From: Eupeodes corollae
Lineage: Eukaryota > Arthropoda > Insecta > Diptera > Syrphidae
Length of the DNA stretch: 64,000 bases
NCBI RefSeq assembly: GCF_945859685.1
Contig: NC_079148.1
Span: 33,677,946 to 33,741,945 of the forward strand
Direction: 5' to 3'
Below the pieces are notes generated by a model. The model was not told where the DNA came from, searched no databases, and saw nothing but the letters and a program-made list of their open reading frames with translations. Both the position numbers and the translations under genes were made by a program. Shown one piece after another: positions 46,481-57,200 of this stretch; positions within the stretch are counted from its first letter, which is position 1, and every line of letters starts with the position of its first letter.

Positions 46481-47739
46481 AAACCCAATTTTAAAAACTC
46501 ATAGCAAAACTACCGTGTTTTTGGCGTCATAGCCGTAGAACTGACGCGTTTTGCTTCTACTAAGAGTGCAGTGGTGTATTAATTTGAGTTTAAGAAGAAG
46601 TAAGTTATATGTGCAGCTCAGAAATAGCTAATAATATTGCTACTGTAGTCTGTATTGTTGATGAAAACAAAAAACCTCTTGTTTTAAATAACTCAAACGT
46701 CACTTAACATTAAAAAACAAACCATATGTACCTTGCATTCAAAATGATGAAAAATTGTCGTCACCGAAGAGGCTTTCTGAAGCTACGTTAATAAGTACCA
46801 TTCTAATTTTTTTTAGAACCACAATATGCTATTTTTTCCGAAAACGTTGTACATATATGCTTGATCCTTGAAAATTTACTAAAAGTTGAGACATCGGGAA
46901 CTTTGTGATCATTGAACCTACATTCAGGACATACATGACTCATCTTAAATTACATAAGTGAACACATCCTTATGGGAAAAACGGGAACATTGATATTTAA
47001 CACCTTAGCCAACGACGACACTTTCTTTCTTTGTGTCGTTTTGGACCGATTCCAAATCATTTATAGTGAATCTCAAAATTATATTTGCTGCAGTCAGTCT
47101 TTAAATTTTACAGCTAATTAAGGAAATAATTGTTTTGAATAATATAAGTTTTAAAAAATGTCGAAAGCGGATCTACATCCTTTCATAGGATTGTAGAATC
47201 TCAGAAGTACCAACAAAAAAACTAACAAGAAACACTGAAAGGCACAGAAGTTTTATTTTCATCTTCAAGAAAAATAATTTGAGGTTAAAAATATCAATTT
47301 ATGATTATGAGCAGATAATTTTGAGTAGTTTCTATTCAAAAATTGAGTGATCCCCCCCCCCACTCTTCGTTTGAAAAATGTATGCGAGCGCTAAAAATGT
47401 CTAGACTAATTACATTTCAACATTTTTTGTGTTGAGTAAATTTCAACTTAATGTATTGTTAATTCAATTGGATGATGAGTTTAATGAATTTTCGTCTAAA
47501 AGCAACAATAACTAACATCGACCAAGTAATCCATTTTAACATTTAATTATTCATGAATTTTCACTTAATTTAAATAATTTAACGAACTAAAAGTAGGTTT
47601 ATTAATATGTTTGATTTAGATATGCACTGTACTTTATAATACACGAGAGAATTTTGTACACGCTTGAATTTTGAAACAGTTTGATAACCGGTGTATTCGG
47701 GCACACAAAAACCACCCACTGTGTGGCAATACGTTCACC
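46481..47739. other. Intergenic DNA
   Basis: AT-rich; a run of ten C at 47352-47361. No gene seen. Confidence 0.5.
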
Positions 47740-48199
47740 TTTTGATAAGTTTTTGAACATACCCACATACATAAGAATGAGGATGAATACTACTTGTCAG
47801 TTATAACGGAAACGCCAGGCCAGAGACTAATTGACGCAACATATGATGCTAACGATTGTGTTGATGATAATGGCCTTATCCATTTGGAAAATATTCCAGC
47901 CATGCTTTATGGCTTCTATCATCACTTTGGATTCATGCGAAACATCCTCGGTCCAGATTATGTATTCAAATTATGTCAGGCACCATGCAAAGGCAGGTCT
48001 CTCGTCTCTAGTATGTAGAATGCATCACAAAATGTGCACGATTATAGAAGCATCTAAAGCACTAACGCCCGCTGCCGCCGCAGATGCCTTCAAAACATAT
48101 TATAGTCCTGCTGGGGTGTGTTCACTTATATCCAAAGAAGGAAGAAATGAGGTGATTTTCGCATTGCCCACGTACGAGTATGGTATGGTTTGCATCTAA
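47740..48199 (+). pseudogene. Unidentified coding-like segment
   Basis: Richer in G+C than its surroundings and protein-like in composition. One frame, open from upstream of the chance start at 47794, reads NEDEYYLSVITETPGQRLID, DDNGLIHLENIPAMLYGFYHH and FKLCQAPCKGRSL and stops at 48018. The overlapping frame continues with MHHKMCTIIEASKALTPAAAADAFK and SLISKEGRNEVIF to a stop at 48197-48199. A single frameshift near 48000 would join them. I do not recognise the family. Options: a decayed host exon, the capsid-like part of a mobile element, or an old virus-derived insertion; nothing here decides. Confidence 0.4.
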
Positions 48200-49583
48200 T
48201 AAACCATCCATCGAATTTCCGAACACATATTTGAAGAAAACGAAAAATAAACTCCCGATAATCCCCCAATTATAATATCCGTCTATATGATGGCAGCAGG
48301 TGAAGAGCTCAAGTTGTCCAGCCCATCAGAGGAGATGAATCTCTAAAAGCAACAACGCGAGGGCTTTAAAATTGTCTAATACCCTTCATATAGTGGAAAA
48401 AATGTCATTCTTTAAGGATACCATCTACCTCGACCCTCTCACGTTCATACATACAGATTCTATACACTTCACTTAAACCTTGGGTGAAAGGTTCTTAAAT
48501 CTTAACTCCCCATTTGAATAAACGTTTTCTCTCGTCACTCTTGAAAAAGGACATTTTTATTACATTTTTGTTTTAGTGTTGATGTTGAAGGAAAAAACGA
48601 ATAGCGAAACGAATAGGAACCTAAGTGGAAAGGAAAGAAAAAGCATTAATTCATGGCATAGGTAGAGCCATAGAGCGTAGGTAAAGGTAGGTACCATCTG
48701 GAACTGGGAGCAGGATCTAGAGCTGCTGCTGTATAGTGTTAGCGTGTATCCATCTAAAGAAGCAACCTTTATATAGAATCTTGCTGCAGATGATGTAATT
48801 ATTTCATTTCTTTTGTAAGTCTAGCCAGCAATTACCGCCATGGAAATATTTTCATTTACAACCATCATTGGACAAGCTTGAGTGGTTTGTGGCTGAGGAG
48901 TGCGTTGCGTCGTTGGTTAGTTGGTTGGTTGGTTGGGCTCCTCGCTTCTGGATCGGTGATGAGATGAGGTGATGGTATAGTTCTGTTATACCACGGTAGC
49001 TACCTTCTAGATGAGTACAATACAAGGGTATACCTATCTATGTATAGCTATATATATGTAAAAACTTGAATGTCTTTCCATCATGGCTGTGAAGTTTCTG
49101 TCATGTCACGTGGTTTGAATGGTTTTTCACTTTGAGTGAGATATGCAAGCGAAACGAAATTACGAAGGCGGTATTGACCTAGGAAGGATGTTGTATACAA
49201 ATGAGAAGAATAAGTCCTTAAAAAGAAACAAGCTAATGGCGTAGACGTGATTTGAATAGGAAGGTAAGTAAAAGTTGGAGGGGGTGGGGAGTAGTCGTAA
49301 AGGAAGCACAACTTTAGGCAATATTTAATTTTTCTTCTTCTGAATGATAGCACACCAGTAAACAGCTGATGAGCGAGTGAATGACCAACCAGAGGCGATA
49401 CGGCTGCGGTGGTGATGATGATGGGTGTGAAGTTGACGAGATTGAGATTTTGGTATTATTTTAAATTTTCTTTTTTTTGCGGGCAGTTTATATTTAAGAA
49501 TATATTTTTTAAAAGTTTAGTTTTTTAAACTTTAGTCATTTTTGAACTTAAATTCTTAAATTTAATACCAAATTTCTTAAAAG
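48200..49583. other. Intergenic DNA
   Basis: No supported gene. Simple sequence (TTGG)n near 48911-48937. Composition is less AT-rich around 48600-49400. Confidence 0.5.
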
Positions 49584-49596
49584 CTACAACTTTAAT
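49584..49596. repeat. Left target-site duplication of LOA-like element H1
   Basis: CTACAACTTTAAT, repeated exactly at 51536-51548. Confidence 0.9.
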
Positions 49597-51535
49597 TAAA
49601 TTAGAGAATGAAATTAGAGAAGTCACTCATAGATCTTATAAGTCTCATGCTCAAAAGCAGGACAATAATTTCTAACATGAGAAGTTTTACTACCACCAGA
49701 TCGGTGAATCGAGGCACTCCCCAAGGTGGAGTCCTTTCGCCTCTTTTATGGAACATGGTAGTAAACGACTTACTTACAACATTGGAAACAGAAGGTTTCA
49801 AGGTGATTGCCTACGCTGATGACGTTGCGATATCCGTATCTGGGAAGCACCCCCAAGTTCTCTCGGAACTCCTACAAAATGCCCTAAACAGGCTAACTAA
49901 ATGGGCTAATCAATGTGGATTGGACGTCAACCCACACAAAACAGAATTAATACTCTTCTCGAGAAGATATAAAATTCCTCAGATTAGCCCACCAAAGATT
50001 AAAGGAATACCATTAAGCTTTTCCGACCAAGCTAAATATTTGGGCCTCATTTTAGACAAAAAACTAAATTGGAAGGCAAATATTGATGAAAGAGTCAAAA
50101 AGGCTACTGTAGCGCTTTTTACTTGTAAAAAGGCCATAGGATCAAAATGGGGCTTCTCCCCAAAAATAACCCACTGGCTATACACTTCGGTAATCAGGCC
50201 GATACTCATTTATGGAGCCGTCGTATGGTGGACCGCACTGGATAAGATGGTAAATCTAAATAAACTCATTAAAGTCCAGCGGTCAGCAGGTATGTGCATC
50301 ACAGGAGCACTTCGCACAACACCAACCGCAGCACTGGAAGTGCTTTTAAACCTAACACCACTTGACATCTTCTCCAAAAAGGTGGCTGCCAACTCATGTG
50401 TAAGGCTTAGAGCCACCTCTCAATGGACCAGTAACAATACTGGACATACAACCATTCTAGACAATTTCAGATCTATCCTAGATCGCTTAGACTATACCAC
50501 CCCAAAAATGGTATTTGGTAAAAGATTACATGTGTCCATCCCTTCAAGATCCTCCTGGGAAGAAGAGGGACCCCTGGAAGACGATGCGGTACACTTCTAC
50601 ACTGACGGTTCAAAGATCGATCACGGAGTTGGAAGTGGTATCTTTTCAGAACAACTGAATCTCAGTCTATCCTATAGACTTCCCAATCAATGTAGTGTAT
50701 TCCAGGCAGAAGTAATGGCGATTAAAGAAGCACTATCCTGGCTCAAAGAAAACGTTATATCTTGTAAGGATATACGAATCTTCTCGGACAGCCAAGCCGC
50801 TCTTAAATCTCTCGCGTCTGTCTCCACAAACTCTCGAACAGTCCACGATTGTCAATCATCTCTGAAGGAGATGACGGAACAGTTTAACATTCACCTCATT
50901 TGGGTGCCGGGCCACAGAGACATTCCGGGAAATTGCAAAGCCGATGAGCTCGCCAAAAACGGAACACTTCTGCCTTATGTTAGACAAAAACATAACATAG
51001 GAACACCACTTGCTACATGCAAATATCTTCTCAAGCAATATGCTTTAGAAACAACAAATACTAGATGGTCACAAAGTACCACCTGCCTGGCAACCAAGCA
51101 AATATGGCCAAGAATTGACTTAAAACGGTCAAAAGGCTTGATATCACTAAGCAGACAAAGTATAAGCTCTACAATTGGAGTAATAACGGGACACTGCCTC
51201 ATAGGTAGACATGCTCTGAGGCTAGGGGTCTACACAAATGACTTCTGTAGAAGCTGCATGGACGAGGAGGAAGAGGAAACAGTCCATCACCTTCTATGTA
51301 CATGTCCAGCACTCTCCATTAGAAGGAATTACTTTCTCGGTAATCCCTTCTTCGATAATACCAGTGAACTGGCAAATATTGACACAAAACGTCTCTCTAA
51401 CTTTATTAAAAGCACAAAATGGTTTGTTTAAATTCATTACTCTCCCATGAGTAACCTCATTAGTGGTATCACAATGGACCCTTGAGGTCTACGTGTGTCA
51501 ATGATATCTAGACAGCCACTCTAACCTAACCTAAC
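49597..51535 (+). mobile_element. LOA-like non-LTR retrotransposon H1, 5' truncated
   Basis: Recent insertion with a perfect 13-bp target duplication. The first 12 bp (TAAATTAGAGAA) are not element sequence in register; from 49610 it matches 62351 onward of copy H2. It contains the end of RT, RNase H, a Cys/His C-terminus, a ~100-bp 3' UTR and ends in CTAACCTAACCTAAC. Assignment to the LOA clade (Loa/Lian/Baggins-like) rests on RT style (SPLLWNMVVNDLL, YLGLILDKKLNWK) plus an RNase H; it is moderately sure. Confidence 0.88.
49608..51431 (+). CDS. LOA-like Pol C-terminal half: RT (partial), RNase H, zinc-like tail
   Basis: Open for 607 codons, but the ATG is a chance start at the truncation point. 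RT: RGTPQGGVLSPLLW (residues ~34-47), catalytic IAYADDVAIS (~62-71), KTELILFSRRYKIP, YLGLILDKKLNWK, RPILIYGAVVWW. RNase H at ~325-455 with all four acidic positions visible: YTDGS (331), FQAE (366), FSDSQAAL (391) and CKADELAK (~447). C-terminal CRSCMDEEEEETVHHLLCTC (~547-566) is a zinc-knuckle-like ending. RT motif A (first catalytic Asp) lies upstream and is lost, so the product cannot reverse transcribe. The uninterrupted frame points to a young insertion. Confidence 0.85.
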   Translation: MKLEKSLIDLISLMLKSRTIISNMRSFTTTRSVNRGTPQGGVLSPLLWNMVVNDLLTTLETEGFKVIAYADDVAISVSGKHPQVLSELLQNALNRLTKWANQCGLDVNPHKTELILFSRRYKIPQISPPKIKGIPLSFSDQAKYLGLILDKKLNWKANIDERVKKATVALFTCKKAIGSKWGFSPKITHWLYTSVIRPILIYGAVVWWTALDKMVNLNKLIKVQRSAGMCITGALRTTPTAALEVLLNLTPLDIFSKKVAANSCVRLRATSQWTSNNTGHTTILDNFRSILDRLDYTTPKMVFGKRLHVSIPSRSSWEEEGPLEDDAVHFYTDGSKIDHGVGSGIFSEQLNLSLSYRLPNQCSVFQAEVMAIKEALSWLKENVISCKDIRIFSDSQAALKSLASVSTNSRTVHDCQSSLKEMTEQFNIHLIWVPGHRDIPGNCKADELAKNGTLLPYVRQKHNIGTPLATCKYLLKQYALETTNTRWSQSTTCLATKQIWPRIDLKRSKGLISLSRQSISSTIGVITGHCLIGRHALRLGVYTNDFCRSCMDEEEEETVHHLLCTCPALSIRRNYFLGNPFFDNTSELANIDTKRLSNFIKSTKWFV

Positions 51536-51548
51536 CTACAACTTTAAT
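51536..51548. repeat. Right target-site duplication of H1
   Basis: CTACAACTTTAAT directly after the CTAAC repeats that end the element. Confidence 0.9.
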
Positions 51549-53585
51549 CCTGGAATTTTTTTAATGCATCGCAAAATTTTAACTGTTGATTCGTGTCAAA
51601 GAGGCAAAGGTTCGTTTTGGTTTTGATACTTCATCAAATTATTAATATTTTCCAAAACTTTGATCAAACTCCAAAAATGTTACGACAATTTTTGTCTTTA
51701 GATTGTTTAAAAAATAAAATGCTGAATCTTCCCAATCAGCACTGCGTCACTCAAGACCAATGAGTTTAAGAAAAAGTACTAGACTTTACTTTTTACTAAA
51801 ACTTAGGTCTCAAGTCTCTTAAAGTTTATTTAGCACAAGAACTGAAGCCAGTCATTAACTAACAAAATTGCGTTGCTAATTTGGCCTTTCAATTTCATGA
51901 AAATGGTTCGAATTTTCATCTAACAGCCTTACGCATGTTTCACACACGACAGTTTTGCCGGTATGCCTTAAATCTTTACCGAAGGCTTTGATAGTAAATT
52001 CATAGAACAGGCCTTAGACGTTTCTTAAATACGAACGGTTTCGCTCGTTCCGCAAATTGCGTGGAATCACAGAGACCACTAAGACGAATGCAAAACCATT
52101 TCATTTTCATTTTGACTTTATTTAACAACTACGAGATACAACTACCGAGCTTTTGGATTTTTATCTGGGATCTACTTGATTCTACGTATTTTTAACTTAA
52201 AAATGAAATTCTCGTATGCAAAACAAGGCTGAGACCAGATTTGCTAGGACAAACTGTTTTACTTTTTTTGCATGGTTTATTTTAGTTAAAAAAGTAAGTA
52301 TACGCCCAGTTGCACAATTCACATTTTTCGGAGGTATAGACAAAACAGTACGTAGTAAAGTTATGTGATTTTCACATTAATTTGGCAGTAAAAAAAACTG
52401 TCCTTTCACTAGAAACAATTGTTAACAAATCAAACAACAACAACATTTCAGAGAAAACTCCAATGGACGGATGTGTTATTTCATTCAAACTCTAACATAT
52501 ACCTTATACTGTTCCATCTTTTAAAAGCTTACAAAGACAACGATGACAAATTTTGAATGTAAATAAAACTACGCAACAGGACAATAGAACATCCATTCCT
52601 GGTATATAAAAACCAACATTGAATTTGACAACAAACAACAACAACATAAAAAGGAAGAACACCGAAACTCTATGTTTTTCTTCAGATAATAAATATTTCA
52701 AGAATTTCAGTAAAATTTTAATTTTCTCCAACCATCTTGTCACATTTATCATGTCCTTCCAAAAATAATAACAATTAATTATTCGTCTTTCCTTTATGTG
52801 TAAATATCAGAGTAAAGAAGAGGCATTTTCCTTAGAGCAAGGATAACAAGACGTGCATGATGCTGTATCCCTACCCATCCCGAATATTGCTAATGGCAAA
52901 CTCATTCTCCTCGTTTAAATATGTACCCACCTACCAGGCTAGGTTTTTGTGACATATAGTGTGATATCAAACTGCGTTGTATTTCTTCATCTCGTCCCTT
53001 TTTTTTTGTAAATAGTAGATCCTAGAGTGGATGTATCCTTTATGCGCTGGTATAGATAAGAAAACGCATAAATTTATCTAAACGTGCTGCCCATAATTTT
53101 TGTACAAAACATCACAATGGATTCTTTAGCCACTCACCACAACTATACTGTTTTCTCATAACTACATATATCTATATACAACGACATCTATGTATGTCTA
53201 TATAAGTATATAAGTAAGTTTTGCTATTATAATAGAAGACTTATATGCAAAAGGAGCAATAGGTCTGATGACCATTTTTTGAGCATCAGAAAACAGGACC
53301 ATATCCTGACATCGACCTCATACTTCAACAAGAAGTGACGATATTCCAGTTCAAATTCTGGGTGACTGCATTGTGCTTGTGGCCCAGTAAAGGATATAAA
53401 CATTCATGAGCTTAGCTGAGCTGTGTCACTACGCTATGGTTGGTTTGTATAGTCGTAGTTGTCTTTGTCATTTGGTTGCCTCTGCCGTTGGGAATTCTTG
53501 AAAGAGATAAATGTTATTAGTTTTTTTTGTCCACGTTTATTTTTTTTTATCTAAAGAGGCTATTGTGGCACGGTGGTGGTGCGCG

Positions 53586-53619
<34 letters not shown>

Positions 53620-54539
53620 TTCCAACAAAAAGAAATGAAAAACAAGAAGAAAATTCTCTAAGGACGACAACACGTTTTCTATTTCACAAAAAACACATTC
53701 TGTCTTTCTTCTTTCCTCTGCAGAGAGATGATGCTACATCTTGAGTGTTTAAAACTGTTGCTATTTTCTTACTCTTGGTAGGTAGTGCAACTATCTTTAG
53801 TGACATATAGGATAGCAAAGTTGACTTTCAAGAAATACCTTTAAAAAGTAGATACAAGTGGGACGTAGGTGTTTTTTTTTCGCACATGGCAAAGAATGAC
53901 CTTGATAATACCTCACACACTTTTTATTTATAAAATGGCTATTCAAGTTAAAAGTCTTATGTTCCAAGTACTTTTTAAAGTAAGCAAGATATGTATTGAG
54001 ATGAATGTCATTGTGTAGTTGTAAGAAAGTTTCAATTATCAATAAGTGTTTTGGAATATCTAAAAAAGGGGTATCATTGCATCGGTAAAGAGTTTTAACC
54101 AAATAAATGAAAAGAGATAAAAACTTTGAGTAACTATTAGTAAGCTCGATGAAATATGTCATACATAACTACTTAAATTTAAAACGATTCAAATAGTTAA
54201 TAGGTTTTTACCTTAAAAGTGTTCTTTAAAAATCACAACTTGTTAAATAGGAGGTTGGCCAATCTTAAAAGCAGAAAAAAATAAGGCATATAAATTGTAT
54301 AGAACTGATGAGAATAATTTTGAACTCCGTATAAATTATCTCAATCGTCAATTACGATTCGATTTATTCAATAAATTCCTTTAACATGTTTTATAGTTTT
54401 ATAAGCTCAATTTGTTTTTGTAGTTTTATAAGCTCAATTGTATCAGGATACAATTAATAGTAACGTACCTATATTGTAATTTATTCGACGATTTTTTTTA
54501 ACAAGTTTACTCCTTTGATACTCTCTATATCCAGAAACC
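51549..54539. other. Intergenic DNA
   Basis: No supported gene. (TA)n microsatellite at 53590-53616. Small open frames on both strands lack motifs. Confidence 0.5.
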
Positions 54540-54553
54540 ACCTTATATAAGTA
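54540..54553. repeat. Left target-site duplication of SINE S4
   Basis: ACCTTATATAAGTA, repeated with one mismatch (ACCTTATTTAAGTA) at 56020-56033. Confidence 0.75.
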
Positions 54554-56019
54554 ATAATATAAATAATTAGGTGGCACAGAAGTCCGTTAAAATTAGGGTC
54601 TATGGACTTTCAACTCTTAACTATTCCTGTGTGCGAGTACTGTTGACAAGGATGGAGGGGACCTATAGTTTTAAGCCGAATCTGAACGGCTAATTTGAGA
54701 AAGCACTTTTCATGACAAGAATTACTCTTGGAAAATTTGTCTATTCCTCGCAAGAGGTAGTGCCATTGGAAAAAACTTTAGATGGCTCGGACAGTTTCAG
54801 GCAGAACAACGATAGACCAAATATTCACACTGAGGCAGATCCTGGAAAAGACCAACGAATTTCAAGTCAAAACCCACCATCTTTTCATCGACTTTAAAGC
54901 TGCTTATGATAGCATCCACCGCCAAGAACTTATGATAGCGATGTCTGAATTCGGCATCCCGAACAAACTGATCCAGCTGTTGCGCAAGATGCTTAACAAT
55001 AAGCAGTGCAGTGTGCAATGGGCAACAGCTCATCCGAGTTATTTAAAACTTGCGCAGGGTTTAGACAAGAAGATGCGTTGTCATGTGACTTCTTCAACTT
55101 AGTCCTGGAACAGATAGTGCGTAAGGCAGGTGTGAGCACGGAGGGCACTATCTTCAACAAATCCACTCAGCTCCTAAGCTATGTGGACGACATAGACATA
55201 ATCGGTCAATCCAAGAGAGTTGTGCTTGAGGCCTTCACAGCGATTGAAAAACAGGCGAAACTAGTTGGTCTTGAAGTGAATAAGGACAAAACAAAGTACA
55301 TGTTATCAACAAACAAAACAACATCTGTCCACCGCCTAGGCCAAAACGTCAATGTTGGTAGCAGTAATTTCGATGTAGTTAACGAGTTCATCTACCTTAG
55401 AACTAACATCAATCCCACGAACGACACCTTAGTGGAGATCCGAAGAAGAATTACCCTAGCGATCTAAGTTCAAAACTCCTCACTCGAAAGACAAAGTGTC
55501 TGCTATAGAAACCTTTAATTTTACCAGTCCTACTCTATGACGCCGATTGCTGGACGATAAGTAAAAAAGGGGAATTGAAACTGGGCGCTTTCGAAAGAAA
55601 AATTCTTCGACGGATTTTTGGTCCCGTATGCGACGATGGCGAATGGAGAAGAAGATACAACCGAGAACTATATGAGCTGCACCACGATGTGGATGTAGTC
55701 TAGAAGGCCAAGAAAAGACGACGAATGGACGCTTCAGCCAAGAAAGTCTTTTCAGCCCAGCCCCCAGGTTCAAGACGACAAGTAAGACCGAATCTACCGT
55801 ACAAGGACCAAGTGACTGCGGATGCCAAAGCGCTTGTTATTGGTGACTGGAGAGTGCATGCGAGGGATGGTTCACGATGGAAGACTGCAGTATCTCAGGC
55901 TGCATCCCTTCATAGATTGTGAGCCGGATAAGTAAGTAAGTAAAGTAAGTAGACATGGATCGAACCCAAGACCTCTGGCATGACAGCCAACGCACTAACC
56001 ATCATGCTACGAGTACTAC
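54554..56019 (-). mobile_element. tRNA-derived SINE S4 (reverse), split by RTE element F
   Basis: Read on the minus strand: head AGTACTCGTAGCATGATGG, A-box region, CTGTCATG loop, B box GGGTTCGATCC (56016-55955); then the insert; then linker, body and tail (54784-54554), including AATTAGCCGTTCAGATTCGG and the AATTATTTA-type end. The interruption lies after the B box, close to the head-body linker, unlike S1 and S3. Confidence 0.85.
54785..55945 (+). mobile_element. RTE-clade non-LTR retrotransposon F, 5' truncated
   Basis: Starts within RT at SGRTTIDQIFTLRQILEK and ends with the RTE tail TAAGTAAGTAAG (55928-55945). Segments: motif A LFIDFKAAYDSIHRQEL with the catalytic Asp (54881-54930); GFRQEDALSCDFFNLVLEQIVR (55056-55120); catalytic box LLSYVDDIDIIG (55171-55206); EVNKDKTKYMLST; FIYLRTNINPTND; LVHARDGSRW-type C-terminus (55843-55880). 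Stops and frameshifts near 55020, 55468 and 55700. It belongs to the same clade as 36986-39995 but a different subfamily. ATGG lies on both sides of the insertion, a possible short target duplication. Confidence 0.85.
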
Positions 56020-56033
56020 ACCTTATTTAAGTA
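56020..56033. repeat. Right target-site duplication of SINE S4
   Basis: ACCTTATTTAAGTA, one mismatch from 54540-54553. Confidence 0.75.
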
Positions 56034-56399
56034 GAGTTGTCAATATTAGTTCCTTAATTTTAAGTCCATTTGAAATTGAAGACATTTTATCTCAAAATGT
56101 TTACATTTCAAATAGTACTCTCATTTATACAACATTTTTATGTTTTGTGCACTAGAAAGAAAGTTATGAGCATTATAAACACTCTGAAAAAATATTATTC
56201 CCTCAATAAAAATTCTCCACCTAAAATAATGATTCAATAATATATTCGATTATTTTTTGCCAAATCTATCTAACTGTTGAAAAAAAGTGTGATAATATTT
56301 TAAGTGTTGACATGTGCTCCAATATGTACCTGCAACTTTTTTGTTAAAAAAAACTTTAGTATATATATTTTGTCTATGCTTAAAAATGAGAAGAATTTT

Positions 56400-57200
56400 A
56401 AAAGACTTTTTTTCGGTTTCAAAAGTATAGGGCTGGATCTACGAAAATGGATCGTTAAGCTATCGAACAACGCATATAAATTGTTTGAGCGCACAACAAA
56501 ACTGTCGATTCTGCCGAACCACATATCGTGCTTTAAGAGGGGATTATGAATTACATAATTGCCTAACTGGGCAAATAATTGGAAAAGTTGTGAACAAATT
56601 TGAAAAGATTGGATTGTTTACAGATATTGTAAGAGTTGTGCCCTCGTAAAACCGAAAAAGTTAAATTGTTGCCAAAGACCCGAGTTCTCAGGAATCAGAA
56701 CTGTCTTACGACTCATTTCGACCTTCGTTTTTTTCCATTTGTATCTAAGTCCAGCTCACATAACTAACTAAAGCCAGCTGTCCGCTTACAACCTCATAGA
56801 TACGTCAAAATGGGTGCTTGAACGTAAGGCAGTGGACGGCGAATTTTCGAACAAAAGTTTCTTCAGCGACGAAGTGTATTTCTCAATCGGTTTGTATGTC
56901 AATAAACAAAATTGTCAAATTTGGGTTTCTTCCAAGCATAAAGTAATTGAAGACACGCCAAAAGTGTGATTGGACCTAACTTCTTCGAAAACGACGATGG
57001 AACGACTGTCAACGTCAATTTGGAGCGTTGTGGTCACATGCTAACCGACTTTTTTGAATACGAAAATATGGTTTCAACAAGACATTGCCACATGCAACAG
57101 AACTCTAGCGAATATGGCTTTATTGTGGTGATATTAACTGGCCACCAAGGTCATGTGCAACTCGCTAAAAACGATGAACTCAGATATTAAGGACTTTGTT
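56400..57200 (+). pseudogene. Tc1/mariner-superfamily transposase relic
   Basis: Fragments in the right order across three frames: an N-terminal HTH remnant with LPNWANNWK (~56558-56584); LPKTRVLRNQN (~56670); the first catalytic block FFSDEVYFSIGLYVNKQNCQIW (56859-56925, Asp at 56868); IGPNFFENDDGTTVNVN and RCGHMLTDFF (56968-57050); MQQNSSE where the family has FQQDGA, so the second catalytic Asp is lost (~57090); and GDINWPPRSC (57127-57156), after which the third catalytic block is gone. Terminal inverted repeats not found. An old, dead copy. This wide insect family is recognised from the NKQNC, WPPRSC and FFEND motifs. Confidence 0.75.

Noticed and set aside
51515..51540. Telomere-like CTAAC repeats as a true internal telomere tract
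   Set aside because: Only about three units, at a retrotransposon 3' end immediately before its target duplication.
53797..54162. 121-codon minus-strand frame
   Set aside because: Composition fits chance in AT-rich DNA; no domain recognised and no repeat partner in the window.
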